NCBI RefSeq assembly: GCF_020410745.1 | Contig: NZ_CP084528.1 | Span: forward strand, 2,480,001 to 2,544,000 | Length of the DNA: 64,000 nt | From: Kaistella polysaccharea | Lineage (GTDB): Bacteria > Bacteroidota > Bacteroidia > Flavobacteriales > Weeksellaceae | Reading direction: 5' to 3' | Part shown: positions 34,558 to 44,877 of the stretch, piece after piece | Position numbering within the stretch: position 1 is the stretch's first letter | Layout of the letters: each line of letters starts with the position of its first letter | Notes under the pieces: model-generated | Told to the model about the DNA's origin: nothing | Databases searched by the model: none | Seen by the model: only the letters and a program-made list of their open reading frames with translations | Position numbers and translations under genes: made by a program

Positions 34558-36366
34558 ATGCCGAAACCTTTTAACAGAACCATTACCCTTTATCATATTT
34601 ATCAGCAATTATTGCCGTTCATCAAACCTTATCGGGTGATGATGTATGGTACGCTTTTTCTCACATTTATTGGCGCATTGTTGGCGCAGGTAAATCCGCT
34701 TGTTTTAAAATACACGGTTGATGAAGTTACTTCATTAACACAACTGCCCGATCCGATGTCCGAAGGCGTTCATGTTTTGGTCATCATTTCAGCGATTTTA
34801 TTGGGTAAAGAACTTTTAAACATCTTTATTCAATTTGGCCAAAAATTTTATGGCGAGAAAATCAGAATCAGCACCAGTTCAGTTTTAGCGCAAACTGCGA
34901 TTGATAAGATTCTAACATACAGCGTTGGTTTCTACACCAATGAAAATCACGAAACCGGAAAGCTTCAACAAAGAATTGATCGGGGAATTGAAAGTTTAAC
35001 GAAGCTGGTTCAGAATTTTTTTATTGATATTTTACCGCTCTTCTCTAATGCGATTATAGCTTTGATAATCATGTATATGCAGAACGTTTACGTTGGTCTG
35101 GTTTCTACCATCGTTGTTCCTATTTACTTTACCATCAGTTCTTTACAAGCAAAAAAATTATCTGGTGTTCGTCGCCAGTTAAGAAATCAAAGGGAAAAGA
35201 AAACGTCCGGACTTTTGAATCTTATTAATTCGATCATGGTAATTAAAAGTTTCGTTCGGGAAAAATTTGAAGGCAAAAAACAATACGATTTGCAGATGCA
35301 ATTGATGGAAAGCCAGTTGTTTACCCGAAGAACGAACTTTATTTATGATGGATTAAAAACTTTTATTGAGCAATTTGGCGTTGTTTTAATAATCCTTCTA
35401 ACAGTTTATCTCGTTTTAGATGAACAGATGACGATTGGTGCAATTATGTTGCATATTCTTCTCTTTAATAATGTTTCTGCGCCTATTCGTCAGCTTCACC
35501 GTATTTATGATGACATGAATGACGCCATGATTTATGCTGAAGGTTATTTCGATATCTTGAACGCCGACGATCAAACAGAACCGACCGGAACTTATATTGA
35601 AGAAAACATCAAAGGTAAATTTGATTTGCAAAATATAGATTTTACTTATCCGAACGGGACGAAAGCACTTCACAATGTTTCGCTGACCATAGAAAACGGA
35701 AAAACCACGGCGCTCGTCGGATTAAGTGGCGCGGGAAAATCTACGGTCATTAATCTTCTTTGCAAATTCTATCTACCAGATTCTGGAAATATATTGTTGG
35801 ATGATGTTAATTTAAACGATTTCGATAATACTGCTTTACGAAATGATATTGGTTTGGTGCTTCAAAAAAATCATATATTCCAGGGAAGTATTGAAGATAA
35901 TATTCGGTATGGAAATATGAACGCGACCTTTGAAGAAATAGAAACTGCCGCAAAAAAAGCCTATCTCCACGATCAGATTATCGAGCTTCCTCAAAAATAC
36001 GAGCACGATGCGACGCTACTTTCGGGCGGTCAACAACAGCGAATTGCAATTGCACGATTGTTTTTAAAAGATCCGCCAATCATCTTTTTAGACGAGCCAA
36101 CCGCAAGTTTAGATGCGATCGCAACGGAACAAATTAAAAACTCCTTAGACGCCATAAAAGAAGGCCGAACTGTGGTTATTATTTCCCATTCGTTGTCGCA
36201 GATTTTAGATTCAGATAAAATTTATGTCATGAAAAAGGGCGCTGTTGTAGAAAGTGGAACACATGACGAATTGGTAAGTTTGCACGGCACTTATCGCGAA
36301 ATATTTGATGCCTCGGCGCGAAGTCTAAATCTAGATAAACTCATGAGTTCTTTTAGTGAAAATTAA
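34558..36366 (+). CDS. ABC exporter, fused membrane and ATPase domains (MsbA-like)
   Basis: A 602-residue half-transporter. The N-terminal domain has about six membrane helices (first ones near 28-48 and 75-95) with the coupling-helix region typical of type IV exporters. The ATPase has Walker A GLSGAGKST, signature LSGGQQQRIAIARLF and Walker B IIFLDEPTASLDA. It could be a lipid A flippase or a multidrug exporter; it follows lptB by 96 bp, which favours an envelope role, but the substrate is unproven. Confidence 0.9.
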   Translation: MPKPFNRTITLYHIYQQLLPFIKPYRVMMYGTLFLTFIGALLAQVNPLVLKYTVDEVTSLTQLPDPMSEGVHVLVIISAILLGKELLNIFIQFGQKFYGEKIRISTSSVLAQTAIDKILTYSVGFYTNENHETGKLQQRIDRGIESLTKLVQNFFIDILPLFSNAIIALIIMYMQNVYVGLVSTIVVPIYFTISSLQAKKLSGVRRQLRNQREKKTSGLLNLINSIMVIKSFVREKFEGKKQYDLQMQLMESQLFTRRTNFIYDGLKTFIEQFGVVLIILLTVYLVLDEQMTIGAIMLHILLFNNVSAPIRQLHRIYDDMNDAMIYAEGYFDILNADDQTEPTGTYIEENIKGKFDLQNIDFTYPNGTKALHNVSLTIENGKTTALVGLSGAGKSTVINLLCKFYLPDSGNILLDDVNLNDFDNTALRNDIGLVLQKNHIFQGSIEDNIRYGNMNATFEEIETAAKKAYLHDQIIELPQKYEHDATLLSGGQQQRIAIARLFLKDPPIIFLDEPTASLDAIATEQIKNSLDAIKEGRTVVIISHSLSQILDSDKIYVMKKGAVVESGTHDELVSLHGTYREIFDASARSLNLDKLMSSFSEN

Positions 36367-36383
36367 AATATAAAAATAAGTCA

Positions 36384-36968
36384 ATGAAAAAATACCTGCT
36401 CCTTGCCCTAAGTACCGCCTTCATCATTTCATGTACAAAAGTTGAAGAGAAAATCAGTCAGGAAATAACGAAAACAAGCGATCATATTAATGAAACTGCA
36501 CAAAATGCAGTGAAAGAAACGTTGCACGAAACCTTGAACAATTCAATTTCATCACTTGCAAATGCCGAAAACGCAGAATTCAAAGAAGTGTTTCCTACTG
36601 GCGATCCAACCATGATTTCTGAATTTAAAGGTAAGAAATTTACCTTTCCAAATGGCTCACCGGCTTTTCTGTTTAAATATAAAGCGGAAAAAGAAACTCT
36701 GCTTCCTTTTTTAGAAAGTCAGGAAACTTCAGATATTGGAAAATCTGATGAAACTGCCCGAAAAATTGATGGTCAGAGTTTTATTGATAAACTGAGTTTT
36801 GTGGAAAAATTTCTGCCGGAAAACACGATTGATATGTCTTTTTTACAAGACATTAAAAATGACAAGAGCATTGAATATTATAAATTAAAAAGATATCCGA
36901 ATAAAAGTACCCTGATTTATAATCCAAAGACGCAGCAGGTTTATCAGTTTGTAGAAGTCTCAAAATAA
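36384..36968 (+). CDS. Putative lipoprotein of unknown function
   Basis: A 194-residue protein with a lipoprotein signal ending FIISC (Cys17). The mature start is a helical stretch (EEKISQEITKTSDHINETAQ) and the rest is mixed fold. I recognise no family. It follows the ABC exporter by 17 bp and precedes the HD hydrolase by 6 bp, so the three are likely one transcript. Confidence 0.75.
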   Translation: MKKYLLLALSTAFIISCTKVEEKISQEITKTSDHINETAQNAVKETLHETLNNSISSLANAENAEFKEVFPTGDPTMISEFKGKKFTFPNGSPAFLFKYKAEKETLLPFLESQETSDIGKSDETARKIDGQSFIDKLSFVEKFLPENTIDMSFLQDIKNDKSIEYYKLKRYPNKSTLIYNPKTQQVYQFVEVSK

Positions 36969-36974
36969 GTCCAA

Positions 36975-37622
36975 ATGTCAGAAAATCTAATTCAAAAAAC
37001 CGTAGAATTTGTCAAAGATAAATTGCACGGTGCCGAAGCTGGTCATGATTGGTTTCATATTGAGAGAGTCTGGAAACTTTCCAAAAAAATTGCACAAACT
37101 GAGAATTGTAATGCAGTAGTTGTAGAGCTTGGTGCTTTATTGCATGATATTGCTGACCCGAAATTTCATGATGGTGATGAAGAATTGGCTCTAAATATTT
37201 CCCGCCAGTTTCTGGAAAATGAAAATGTTTCTGAAGAAATAATAGCGCAGGTTTTACTGATTATTAAAAATATATCCTTCAAAAACCGAAGTGAAGTTTC
37301 AGAAATTCCATCGATTGAATTACAAATTGTACAGGATGCAGATCGCCTTGATGCTATTGGCGCCATTGGTATTGCAAGGACTTTTAATTTTGGCGGCTTT
37401 AAAAATAACCTCATGTATCATCCCGATATTCCACCCGTACTCGACCAAAGTAAAGAAGAATATAAAAAATCCACTGGCACCACTATCAACCATTTTTATG
37501 AAAAGTTGTTGCTTCTAAAAGAGTTAATGAATACAGAAACCGGGCGAAAAATGGCTGAAGAACGCCATCTTTTTATGCTTTCTTTTCTGGAGCAGTTTTA
37601 TAAAGAGTGGAATGCAGTGTAA
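36975..37622 (+). CDS. HD-domain phosphohydrolase (YedJ-like)
   Basis: A 215-residue HD protein. The metal motif H...HD...D is seen: GHDWFHIERV (about residue 23), LGALLHDIADPKFHDGDEE (about 56) and VQDADRLDAIGAIGIAR (about 120). FNFGGF and the NHFYEKLLLLK C-terminal part fit the YedJ/YpgQ group. Such enzymes hydrolyse nucleotides or related phosphates; the substrate is not known. Confidence 0.9.
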   Translation: MSENLIQKTVEFVKDKLHGAEAGHDWFHIERVWKLSKKIAQTENCNAVVVELGALLHDIADPKFHDGDEELALNISRQFLENENVSEEIIAQVLLIIKNISFKNRSEVSEIPSIELQIVQDADRLDAIGAIGIARTFNFGGFKNNLMYHPDIPPVLDQSKEEYKKSTGTTINHFYEKLLLLKELMNTETGRKMAEERHLFMLSFLEQFYKEWNAV

Positions 37623-37666
37623 TTCTCTGACAAACTAAATTTTACAAGCGTAATCCTAATTTTATT

Positions 37667-37674
37667 TATCTTTG
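37667..37674 (+). promoter_or_regulatory. -7 element immediately before the 37679 gene
   Basis: TATCTTTG followed by CGCC and ATG, the same 4-nt spacing as rimM and lptB. Confidence 0.5.
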
Positions 37675-37678
37675 CGCC

Positions 37679-38308
37679 ATGTTTTATCTCTTTGTTCTTT
37701 TGGCGATATTGCTTTCTGTAGCGTTGCTGTTTTCCCTCATCAAATCGGGACCTTTCAGTTCTTGGGCAAAAGCTTTTAGAATTGTTATGGTTGCAATAGG
37801 AACAGGAATTTTCACTTATCTTTTTATTCATAAAAGTCTGGATCAGTTTCGGGAGAATTCCCTTACGGTGCAACTTGTGAATAAATTGCCTTTTCCTTTG
37901 GATTTTTATATCATTAAAATTAATGATACGCCAGACGAAGAATTAAAATACGAAACAAATCACCTTGGTAAAATCAGAAATAATTTTTACCGGATCGAAT
38001 ATTTACAGATGGAAAAGTCAAATGAATTTTGGATCGGCGGATATATGGGAAAAAAGAATCTGGTTTATTTTTCCCAACATTCGGTGCCGAACAAAAATGA
38101 AGATCAGATTATTGAAGTGCGCAATTACATTGTTCAAAGTTCAAAACTCGCAGAAATTGCGAAGAGTAGAATAGATGACCTGAAATTCGAAAACATAAAA
38201 ACTGCCATTTGGATGACTTTAAATATGCTCTTGCTGTTTTTAAATTTAGCCCTTCTCCTGCGCAAACCGAAACAAAAAATTCCGACTGCATTAGCCGGAA
38301 TCTCCTGA
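37679..38308 (+). CDS. Membrane protein of unknown function
   Basis: A 209-residue protein with helices near 1-21, 30-50 and 178-198 and a soluble middle part of about 120 residues. No motif is recognised. It ends one base before the minus-strand adaptor gene, and no terminator is seen between them, so the transcripts probably collide or overlap. A short leader is likely from the -7 element. Confidence 0.7.
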   Translation: MFYLFVLLAILLSVALLFSLIKSGPFSSWAKAFRIVMVAIGTGIFTYLFIHKSLDQFRENSLTVQLVNKLPFPLDFYIIKINDTPDEELKYETNHLGKIRNNFYRIEYLQMEKSNEFWIGGYMGKKNLVYFSQHSVPNKNEDQIIEVRNYIVQSSKLAEIAKSRIDDLKFENIKTAIWMTLNMLLLFLNLALLLRKPKQKIPTALAGIS

Positions 38309-38309
38309 T

Positions 38310-39506
38310 TTATTTTGCTTTCTTTTCTTTCAAAGCTTCCTTATCTTTATCGGAAGGATTCCAGACTTTTATTTCGTCATTTTTAGTAATACCAGATAAA
38401 ATCTGAACATTAATGCCATCGCTGGCGCCCAGTTTTACATTTACTTTTTTGAATTTCCCATCGGGTTGTTTTACTTCCACGAAAGAATTATCACGACCAT
38501 TCACCTTTTCATATTGAATCAGGGATTCGTCTAAAAGCAAGGCATTTTTCTGAGAACTTAAAATGATTTCACCGTTTGCGGAAAAACCTGCACGAATGTA
38601 TTCATTGGTTTTATTGAAAACATCACCTTCAATCGGGAATTTGATGGTTCCGGCTTCCTCAGTTCCTTTAGGTGCGATCATGGTAACGCGACCAGGGAAA
38701 GATTTATTCTGCAGAGCGCCAATTACAATATTCATATCCATGCCTTCTTTTAATTTTCCGGCTTGCGCTTCATCAATTGTACCTTCGAAAATTAGAGAAT
38801 TCAAATCGGCGATGGAGCAGATCGTACTTCCAGCGTTAAAGGAGTTGGCTTCAATTACCTGGCTTCCTACTTTTACGGGAACTTCAAGTACGGTACCGTT
38901 GGCTTTCGAACGAATTTGTGTCGTTGCCAATCCGGCCAGTTCAGGAGTTGCTCCAGTTTTTGCGATCTGTAGGTTTTTTTGTGCCGTTTGTCTTTGCTGC
39001 TGAGCATTGCGAAGAACCTGTTGCGTAGACTGCAATTGCTGTTGGGCGGCAATATATTCCTGTTTAGAAATTACACCTTGCGAATACAACTGCTGTTGCA
39101 TTGCAAATTGTTTTTGCTGTTGCGACACGTTAATTTGTGCATTGCTGATCTGCAAATTTGCATTGTTGATTTCCTGTGTAGCCGCGTTTACATTTTGAAT
39201 GCTCGGTACAATTCGGATGGTTGCTACCAATTGCCCCGCGGTAACTTTGTCACCTTCGGTAACAAGAATTTTATCAATGATTCCCGAAATATTGGGCTTG
39301 ATTTCAATTTCCTCCCGCGGCACAATTTTTCCGGTCGCCAAAACCTTATCATCCATATTTTGAACGAAAGCTTTTTTGGTAAGAAACTGTTCACTTTTTT
39401 CTGAATTCGAATTAACGAGGTAGCCGATTCCTTTCGCAAGTGCAAATAAAAATACCAATCCGAGAACGATGTAAATTATTTTTTTTGCTGTGAATTTCTT
39501 CTTCAT
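38310..39506 (-). CDS. MacA/HlyD-type periplasmic adaptor
   Basis: A 398-residue protein with one N-terminal membrane anchor (about 10-30). A biotinyl-lipoyl-like half (IKPNISGIIDKILVTEGDKV) is followed by a long coiled coil rich in Gln (residues about 105-185) and the return half GTVLEVPVKVGSQV. These are the traits of membrane fusion proteins in ABC or RND efflux. It is the last gene of the 42892-38310 operon. No TolC-like gene is visible nearby. Confidence 0.92.
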   Translation of the reverse strand: MKKKFTAKKIIYIVLGLVFLFALAKGIGYLVNSNSEKSEQFLTKKAFVQNMDDKVLATGKIVPREEIEIKPNISGIIDKILVTEGDKVTAGQLVATIRIVPSIQNVNAATQEINNANLQISNAQINVSQQQKQFAMQQQLYSQGVISKQEYIAAQQQLQSTQQVLRNAQQQRQTAQKNLQIAKTGATPELAGLATTQIRSKANGTVLEVPVKVGSQVIEANSFNAGSTICSIADLNSLIFEGTIDEAQAGKLKEGMDMNIVIGALQNKSFPGRVTMIAPKGTEEAGTIKFPIEGDVFNKTNEYIRAGFSANGEIILSSQKNALLLDESLIQYEKVNGRDNSFVEVKQPDGKFKKVNVKLGASDGINVQILSGITKNDEIKVWNPSDKDKEALKEKKAK

Positions 39507-39535
39507 ATGATGAGTTCTATAGGTTTTATTAAATT

Positions 39536-40807
39536 TTATTCTGATCGTAAAGCTTCGATGGGTTTTATTTTTACGGCTCGCTGTGCGGGAATCATACCGA
39601 TGATAAGTCCCAGAAATACCATTACCGCCATGGCTGCGAAAACTTCGCCATAATTTACAGTTGGATTATAGAACGGAAATTCATCTTGACCCTCTGTAAC
39701 TGTATTTAAAATCATGAGTAGAAAAATACCGAATATAAATCCGAGCAATCCCGACGTAATCGTAATGACGACGCTTTCTAATAATATTTGATTTCTAACT
39801 TCGGCTGGTTTTGCGCCTAAAGCCCGCCGAATTCCAATTTCCTTCGTGCGCTCTTTTACGGTAATAAGTAATATATTTGAGATGGCAATTACACCCGCTA
39901 AAATGGTCAATGTTCCCACAACTATGGTCAGCAGCTGCATTCCTGTAAGAAAACCCGTTAATTTTCCGAATAATTTTCCCAGGTTAAAACTGCCGAAAGC
40001 ATTTGTATCATCTGGAGAAACATTATATTTTGCCTTAAGCTCAGTTTTCACGGCTTCTTCCAGCACATTCAAATCAGCGTTATCTTTCCCTACGATGGCA
40101 AAAAAGCCTACTTTGTCACCATTATTATACATTTTGGTAAATGTGGTAAAAGGAATGTAGGCAGAATCGTCGCTTCCCATATTTCCGCCTTGTTGCTGAA
40201 CTCTGAAAACACCAATAACATTAAAAAATAATCCTTTTACGGTAACCGATTTGCCGATAGGATTTTCATTTTTCTTGGCGTCGAAGAAGTTTTTATAAAT
40301 TTCTTCTCCGATTACAATTACATTTTTATTGCCGCTGATATCTGCATCATTAATGTAGCGCCCATAAATTAATTTCTTTTCGGAAATTTTATTACCAACC
40401 GGGAAATCGCCATTTAAAGTGTAGGTTTCATTTTTTCCGTCTTTTGAAAAAAGCTCTCCGGGACTTCCAAAATTTCCGCGGGAACTTTGGGGCGAAATAT
40501 AATCGATTTCGTGTATTCTTTGCTGTAGAACCTCAATATCTGGCAAATGCAAATCCATTTTTCTGCCTTTTGGAAAACCGTCGTAAGGAATAGTTGTATT
40601 CTGTGCCCAAAGAAAAATAGAATTGGTGGCGAAACCTGCGAATGCTTTGTCAAAACCGTTTTCCATTCCTTTAGCAGCTCCCAAAAGTGCTACGAAAAGG
40701 AACATGCCCCAGCCGACACCGATCATGGTGAGAAAAGTTCGAAGTTTATTATTCCGTAAAGAATGATAAATTTCTTGCCAGGTGTCTAATTTAAATATGA
40801 TGTTCAT
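39536..40807 (-). CDS. MacB-type ABC permease (second of two)
   Basis: A 423-residue FtsX/MacB-fold permease with helix 1 near 20-40, a large periplasmic domain (about 50-280), and three C-terminal helices with the conserved KERTKEIGIRRALGAKPAEV loop and the end PAQRAVKIKPIEALRSE. It is a paralogue of the next upstream gene. In MacB the ATPase is fused; here it is a separate gene. Two different permeases suggest a heterodimeric transporter. Confidence 0.93.
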   Translation of the reverse strand: MNIIFKLDTWQEIYHSLRNNKLRTFLTMIGVGWGMFLFVALLGAAKGMENGFDKAFAGFATNSIFLWAQNTTIPYDGFPKGRKMDLHLPDIEVLQQRIHEIDYISPQSSRGNFGSPGELFSKDGKNETYTLNGDFPVGNKISEKKLIYGRYINDADISGNKNVIVIGEEIYKNFFDAKKNENPIGKSVTVKGLFFNVIGVFRVQQQGGNMGSDDSAYIPFTTFTKMYNNGDKVGFFAIVGKDNADLNVLEEAVKTELKAKYNVSPDDTNAFGSFNLGKLFGKLTGFLTGMQLLTIVVGTLTILAGVIAISNILLITVKERTKEIGIRRALGAKPAEVRNQILLESVVITITSGLLGFIFGIFLLMILNTVTEGQDEFPFYNPTVNYGEVFAAMAVMVFLGLIIGMIPAQRAVKIKPIEALRSE

Positions 40808-40919
40808 ATTCGGTTTTTAGGTAATGGTTTTTTGATTACTATTTTAAAAATTGGGTTTACGATTTTCAATTTTTAGAAATAGATTGTTCCGTAACAAATT
40901 ATTAATTCCATTTAAATTT

Positions 40920-42149
40920 CTATTCCGATCTCAACGCTTCTATCGGTTTTATTCTACTTGCTTTAAAGGCGGGAACAAATCCTGAAATTAAACCAGCGAT
41001 GATCAAACAAACAAAAGCGACTATAATCAAACCCCAACCAACGCTAGGATCTTTGATGAAGTATTTTTCTAAACGATCTCCAATTAAGGTTAATGTTAAG
41101 ATGCCCATACCAACTCCTATAATTCCTGAGATTACTGTAATAACAACACTTTCCTGAATAATTAGAGCTACAATTGCTTTGGGTTTTGCACCGATTGCTT
41201 TTCGAACGCCGATTTCTTTGGTACGTTCTTTTACGATATAGACCATGATATTGCTAATGCCAATAATTCCTGCCAATAAAGTTCCTAAACCGATAAAACC
41301 AACAATTAAGGTAATGATTAATAAAAATTGAAAGGTTTTTTCCAGATTTTTAGCATTGTTATTTACGCGCAGTGCATTTTCATCGTCGGGTGATATTTTC
41401 AGATCTTTTTTGAGTTGTTTCTCTAAATTATCACTGTAAGCAACTGCATCTTTTGGGGACATTGTGGGATCGTAGGTAATGAATATCCGGCTTAAAGTAT
41501 CTGATCCTTTTTTTAATTGCTGCAACGTTGAAAGTGGAATGCTTATCATTCTTTCGTCCATATCGCCGCCGTCATCAGAAAAAACGCCGATCACCTTAAA
41601 CATGGTTCCATTTAGATTTAAATCTTGTCCAACCGGTGAACCATTTTTAATTAAATCCCGCTGTACCATCCGGCCAATTACAGCCACCTTCTGCTTTAAT
41701 GCTACGTCGCGTGAATTGATGAATCTTCCGTCTAAAACACTTCGATTTTCGATAAAAGGTTCTGCAGGATCTGAGCCGTTCACTTGATACGAACCGCTTT
41801 CCCTGCCATATTTCACCAACATATTTGTGGTATATCTGGCAGAAGCATGCTCTATTTTTTTAGGATCTTCAGCAGTAATATCGTCATAGTTCTGATTTTG
41901 CAGAACGACTTTTCTGTTGGTTTGTAAACCATCAAATGCGATGGTTGTTTTTCCGGTGGAGATTGAAATTAAATTGGTGGCATCACGTGCAAAACCTTCT
42001 GTAAAGGCATTTTTTAAACCATTTCCAATACCAAATAATACAATGAAAATATATAATCCCAACGCTACCGTAAAGCCAGATAGTACCGTACGCAGAACAT
42101 TACTGCGAATCGATTCAAATATTTCTCTCCAACGGTCAAGGTCAAACAT
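40920..42149 (-). CDS. MacB-type ABC permease (first of two)
   Basis: A 409-residue permease with the same layout as its neighbour: a periplasmic domain and KERTKEIGVRKAIGAKPKAIV, ending FKASRIKPIEALRSE. It lies 50 bp after the ATPase gene. Its pair gene starts 112 bp downstream. The two permeases share the same end motif, so they probably arose by duplication. Confidence 0.93.
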   Translation of the reverse strand: MFDLDRWREIFESIRSNVLRTVLSGFTVALGLYIFIVLFGIGNGLKNAFTEGFARDATNLISISTGKTTIAFDGLQTNRKVVLQNQNYDDITAEDPKKIEHASARYTTNMLVKYGRESGSYQVNGSDPAEPFIENRSVLDGRFINSRDVALKQKVAVIGRMVQRDLIKNGSPVGQDLNLNGTMFKVIGVFSDDGGDMDERMISIPLSTLQQLKKGSDTLSRIFITYDPTMSPKDAVAYSDNLEKQLKKDLKISPDDENALRVNNNAKNLEKTFQFLLIITLIVGFIGLGTLLAGIIGISNIMVYIVKERTKEIGVRKAIGAKPKAIVALIIQESVVITVISGIIGVGMGILTLTLIGDRLEKYFIKDPSVGWGLIIVAFVCLIIAGLISGFVPAFKASRIKPIEALRSE

Positions 42150-42199
42150 ATTTTTTTACTGTAATTTTAAATATTTATTTTAATAAAAAGCAAATTCTT

Positions 42200-42892
42200 T
42201 TAGGCTAAAACTCTTTGGGTGATGAATTCGTCACTTTCAATAATTCCGTCTTTCAGAATTACATTTCTTTTGGTTTCCGCTGCCACATCAGGTTCATGAG
42301 TTACTACGATTACTGTTTTTCCTCCGCGGTTAATTTCCTGCAAAAGTTTCATAATATCGTAGGTGGTTTTAGAATCTAATGCACCCGTGGGTTCATCGGC
42401 AAGAATTATTTTGGGGTCGGTAATTAAAGCTCTCGCAATAGCAACACGCTGTTTTTGTCCCCCAGAAAGCTCGTTCGGTAAATGGGTAGCCCAATCGGCT
42501 AATCCTACCTTATCTAAATATTCCATGGCGCGCTGGTTTCTTTCTTTTCTGGCAACATTTTGATAGTATAGCGGAAGCGCCACATTCTCTAAGGCGTTTT
42601 TATAACCGATAAGATTGAAGGACTGAAAGATAAAGCCTAAAAATCGGCTGCGGTAATCTGCGGCTTTTACTTCCGAAAGATGCTCAATCGGTATACCGTC
42701 TAACTCATAAGTGCCCGAATCTTTCTCATCTAATATCCCGATGATATTTAATAAAGTTGATTTTCCGGAGCCCGAACTTCCCATGATCGATACAAATTCA
42801 CCTTCATCAATGCTCAGGTTAATACCTTTGAGTACGTGTAATTTACTTTTACCGGTGTCGTATGATTTATTGAGATCCTTTATTACTAACAT
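42200..42892 (-). CDS. ABC transporter ATPase (LolD/MacB-like)
   Basis: A 230-residue ATPase: Walker [10 protein letters not shown], signature [15 protein letters not shown], and Walker [14 protein letters not shown], which places it in the MacB/LolD group. The substrate is not visible. It heads the operon with two permeases and an adaptor, giving a complete MacAB-like efflux system except for the outer-membrane channel. Confidence 0.95.
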   Translation of the reverse strand: MLVIKDLNKSYDTGKSKLHVLKGINLSIDEGEFVSIMGSSGSGKSTLLNIIGILDEKDSGTYELDGIPIEHLSEVKAADYRSRFLGFIFQSFNLIGYKNALENVALPLYYQNVARKERNQRAMEYLDKVGLADWATHLPNELSGGQKQRVAIARALITDPKIILADEPTGALDSKTTYDIMKLLQEINRGGKTVIVVTHEPDVAAETKRNVILKDGIIESDEFITQRVLA

Positions 42893-43521
42893 TAAGTGGG
42901 CGGGATTTTATTAATATAATGAGTATCGAGTTTCTTTTTTTTGTTACAGCTGAAGGGAGCATTATTTTTGGCAGCTCTATATTTAATGTTTGTGTAATTT
43001 AAATTATGATATAACCATTTGAAAAATGAAAATGATCTTTCCACTAAACGGGCAGCAAGTCTAAAGCAATGTCCTCGTCAATTCTACCGAGGATGAGTGA
43101 ATGCAAAATGTAGCTAACCTATTCAACATGTTCACCTTCAAATGATTATTATGTTTTCATAATAATAGATTTTTACAACTTTCCTAATGCGTAAATCTTG
43201 AATATAAAGGAAAAAGCATCTAAAAATTTTTATAACTAATGGAGATGTATAAGAATATATTTATTTTGTTTTAAGTCAATGGTTTAAAATATACATGTAA
43301 TAAGATGGTTTGTAGATATTTCTGATTTTTTGTTTAAACTATTTATTTACTTCTAATTTAGCATGTTAATTAATTTTGGCAGAAAAAACACCCATTCTGA
43401 TTTTTTTTGTTTCACAATATATATTATATTTACCGCGTCAAACTATATTTCAGATAGAATGACGACTTACATACAAATGATGAAATCAAAAAATTAACTT
43501 CTAATTTAAAAACACACACTT
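42893..43521. other. 629-bp AT-rich stretch, no gene seen
   Basis: I see no ORF with coding character. It contains a short hairpin TCCTCG/CGAGGA (43072-43093) and a perfect palindrome ATTATTATG-TTT-CATAATAAT (about 43145-43166). A TATATTTA near 43425 could be a -7-like element for the 43522 gene, with about 90 nt of leader. Confidence 0.5.
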
Positions 43522-44853
43522 ATGAAATTTAGATTTTTATTCTTTCTAATTTTAGCGATGGTCGGCTTTGGTTATGCCCAGTCCGTTGCTCCAGCGCCAC
43601 AAATTGGCGATTTTAGATCCATAGCCAGTGGCGAGTGGACGAATCCTTCAACTTGGCAGATTTTTAACGGATCAAGCTGGGATAATGCGACTACAGAGTA
43701 TCCCGGAAAAGATACTACGTCTTCGTCACAAGCAACTTACAGAGTTTTTGTAGAACCAGGTACTGATGTTTCTGTGTCTACCGAACAAGTATATTATTTT
43801 GGTAACCTCTATATTTTGGCCGATCCAATTCCTACGCCTTTAAATGCGCTTACTGTTTCTTATGGGAAAGTAACTCTATTGAAAAATGGATCTGATAGGG
43901 GGCATTTGAGTTTATTGGGAAATAATCAGGATGTGGTTATTTTGGGTGGTATTTTAAATTTCGATGGCGAAATGACGGAATTAAAACTCAAATTGGGCGC
44001 AAGACTTGTTCTAAAATATTACAACGGTGCTGTTTGTGATACTGGAACAAATTTATTACAGCCCGAAAGAGCCGGAGCTACTGGGAACAAATTGATCAAA
44101 TTTGTAGATGGCACAACTGAATACAATTACGCCGTTAGTGGTGGAGCTGGCAGTGCAGAATATACTTTTGCAGAGTTAAACTGCAAAGGTGGTTCACTTG
44201 GCGTAGTTCCAACTGCGACTCTTAATCCTGTTTGTTCAGGGAAAACAACTATTCTTAGTGCTACTCTCGCAGGGTTTGTCTCTGTAGCAGATACAGCAAT
44301 TCCAAAACTTTTTGTTTGGAGTTTAATAAGTGGTCCAACCGGATACACCTTTCCAGACACAACTGCTAGTACATTAGCGGATTTGAGTCTCACCCTTACA
44401 ACACCAGGAACGTACGTTTTCAATGTTAAAGTAGCATATCTCTCAGTTTTAGGGTACACAATTTCCGCGAATCAGACCATTACTATTGAAGTTTTGGCAG
44501 CTGATAATCCGCTATGTGGCGGAGGATGTTTCAAAGATCCTGTTCTCGATACTGTTAAGCATCCGTCAAATCACGGAATTACCTCTCTGAAAAGAGCAGG
44601 TGCAGATAATCCAGACAACTGGCCAATGGTTAGAGAGAGTGCTTATACCGTGCTTGAATCCAATACCAAAGGATTTGTTATTAATAGATTATCGACTACT
44701 CAACTTAATGCTATTGCTACCGCTGGAAACGGTGTTGATGGAATGATGGCATATGACACTACGGTAAAATGTCTTAAAATTTACGTAGTAGATGCTGATC
44801 CTGCTAAAACTGGCTGGTTCTGTTTCACAACTCCTGCATGTCCAACTTTATAG
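43522..44853 (+). CDS. Large secreted surface protein with shared C-terminal module
   Basis: A 443-residue protein with a signal peptide (1-19, ending GYAQ). The N-terminal half starts FRSIASGEWTNPSTWQIF, the pattern of G8-like beta-helix domains (SGxWxxPxTW). A PKD-like middle part has FVWSLISGPTGYTF and a late TITIEV strand. The end contains GVDGMMAYDTTVKCLKIYVV and then WFCFTTPACP. I find no T9SS sorting domain of the usual type. Its neighbour ends in the same GMMAYDT module, so the two are probably functionally linked. Adhesin-like or surface-layer use is only a guess. Confidence 0.8.
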   Translation: MKFRFLFFLILAMVGFGYAQSVAPAPQIGDFRSIASGEWTNPSTWQIFNGSSWDNATTEYPGKDTTSSSQATYRVFVEPGTDVSVSTEQVYYFGNLYILADPIPTPLNALTVSYGKVTLLKNGSDRGHLSLLGNNQDVVILGGILNFDGEMTELKLKLGARLVLKYYNGAVCDTGTNLLQPERAGATGNKLIKFVDGTTEYNYAVSGGAGSAEYTFAELNCKGGSLGVVPTATLNPVCSGKTTILSATLAGFVSVADTAIPKLFVWSLISGPTGYTFPDTTASTLADLSLTLTTPGTYVFNVKVAYLSVLGYTISANQTITIEVLAADNPLCGGGCFKDPVLDTVKHPSNHGITSLKRAGADNPDNWPMVRESAYTVLESNTKGFVINRLSTTQLNAIATAGNGVDGMMAYDTTVKCLKIYVVDADPAKTGWFCFTTPACPTL

Positions 44854-44877
44854 CAACTAACTTTAAACACAATCATT

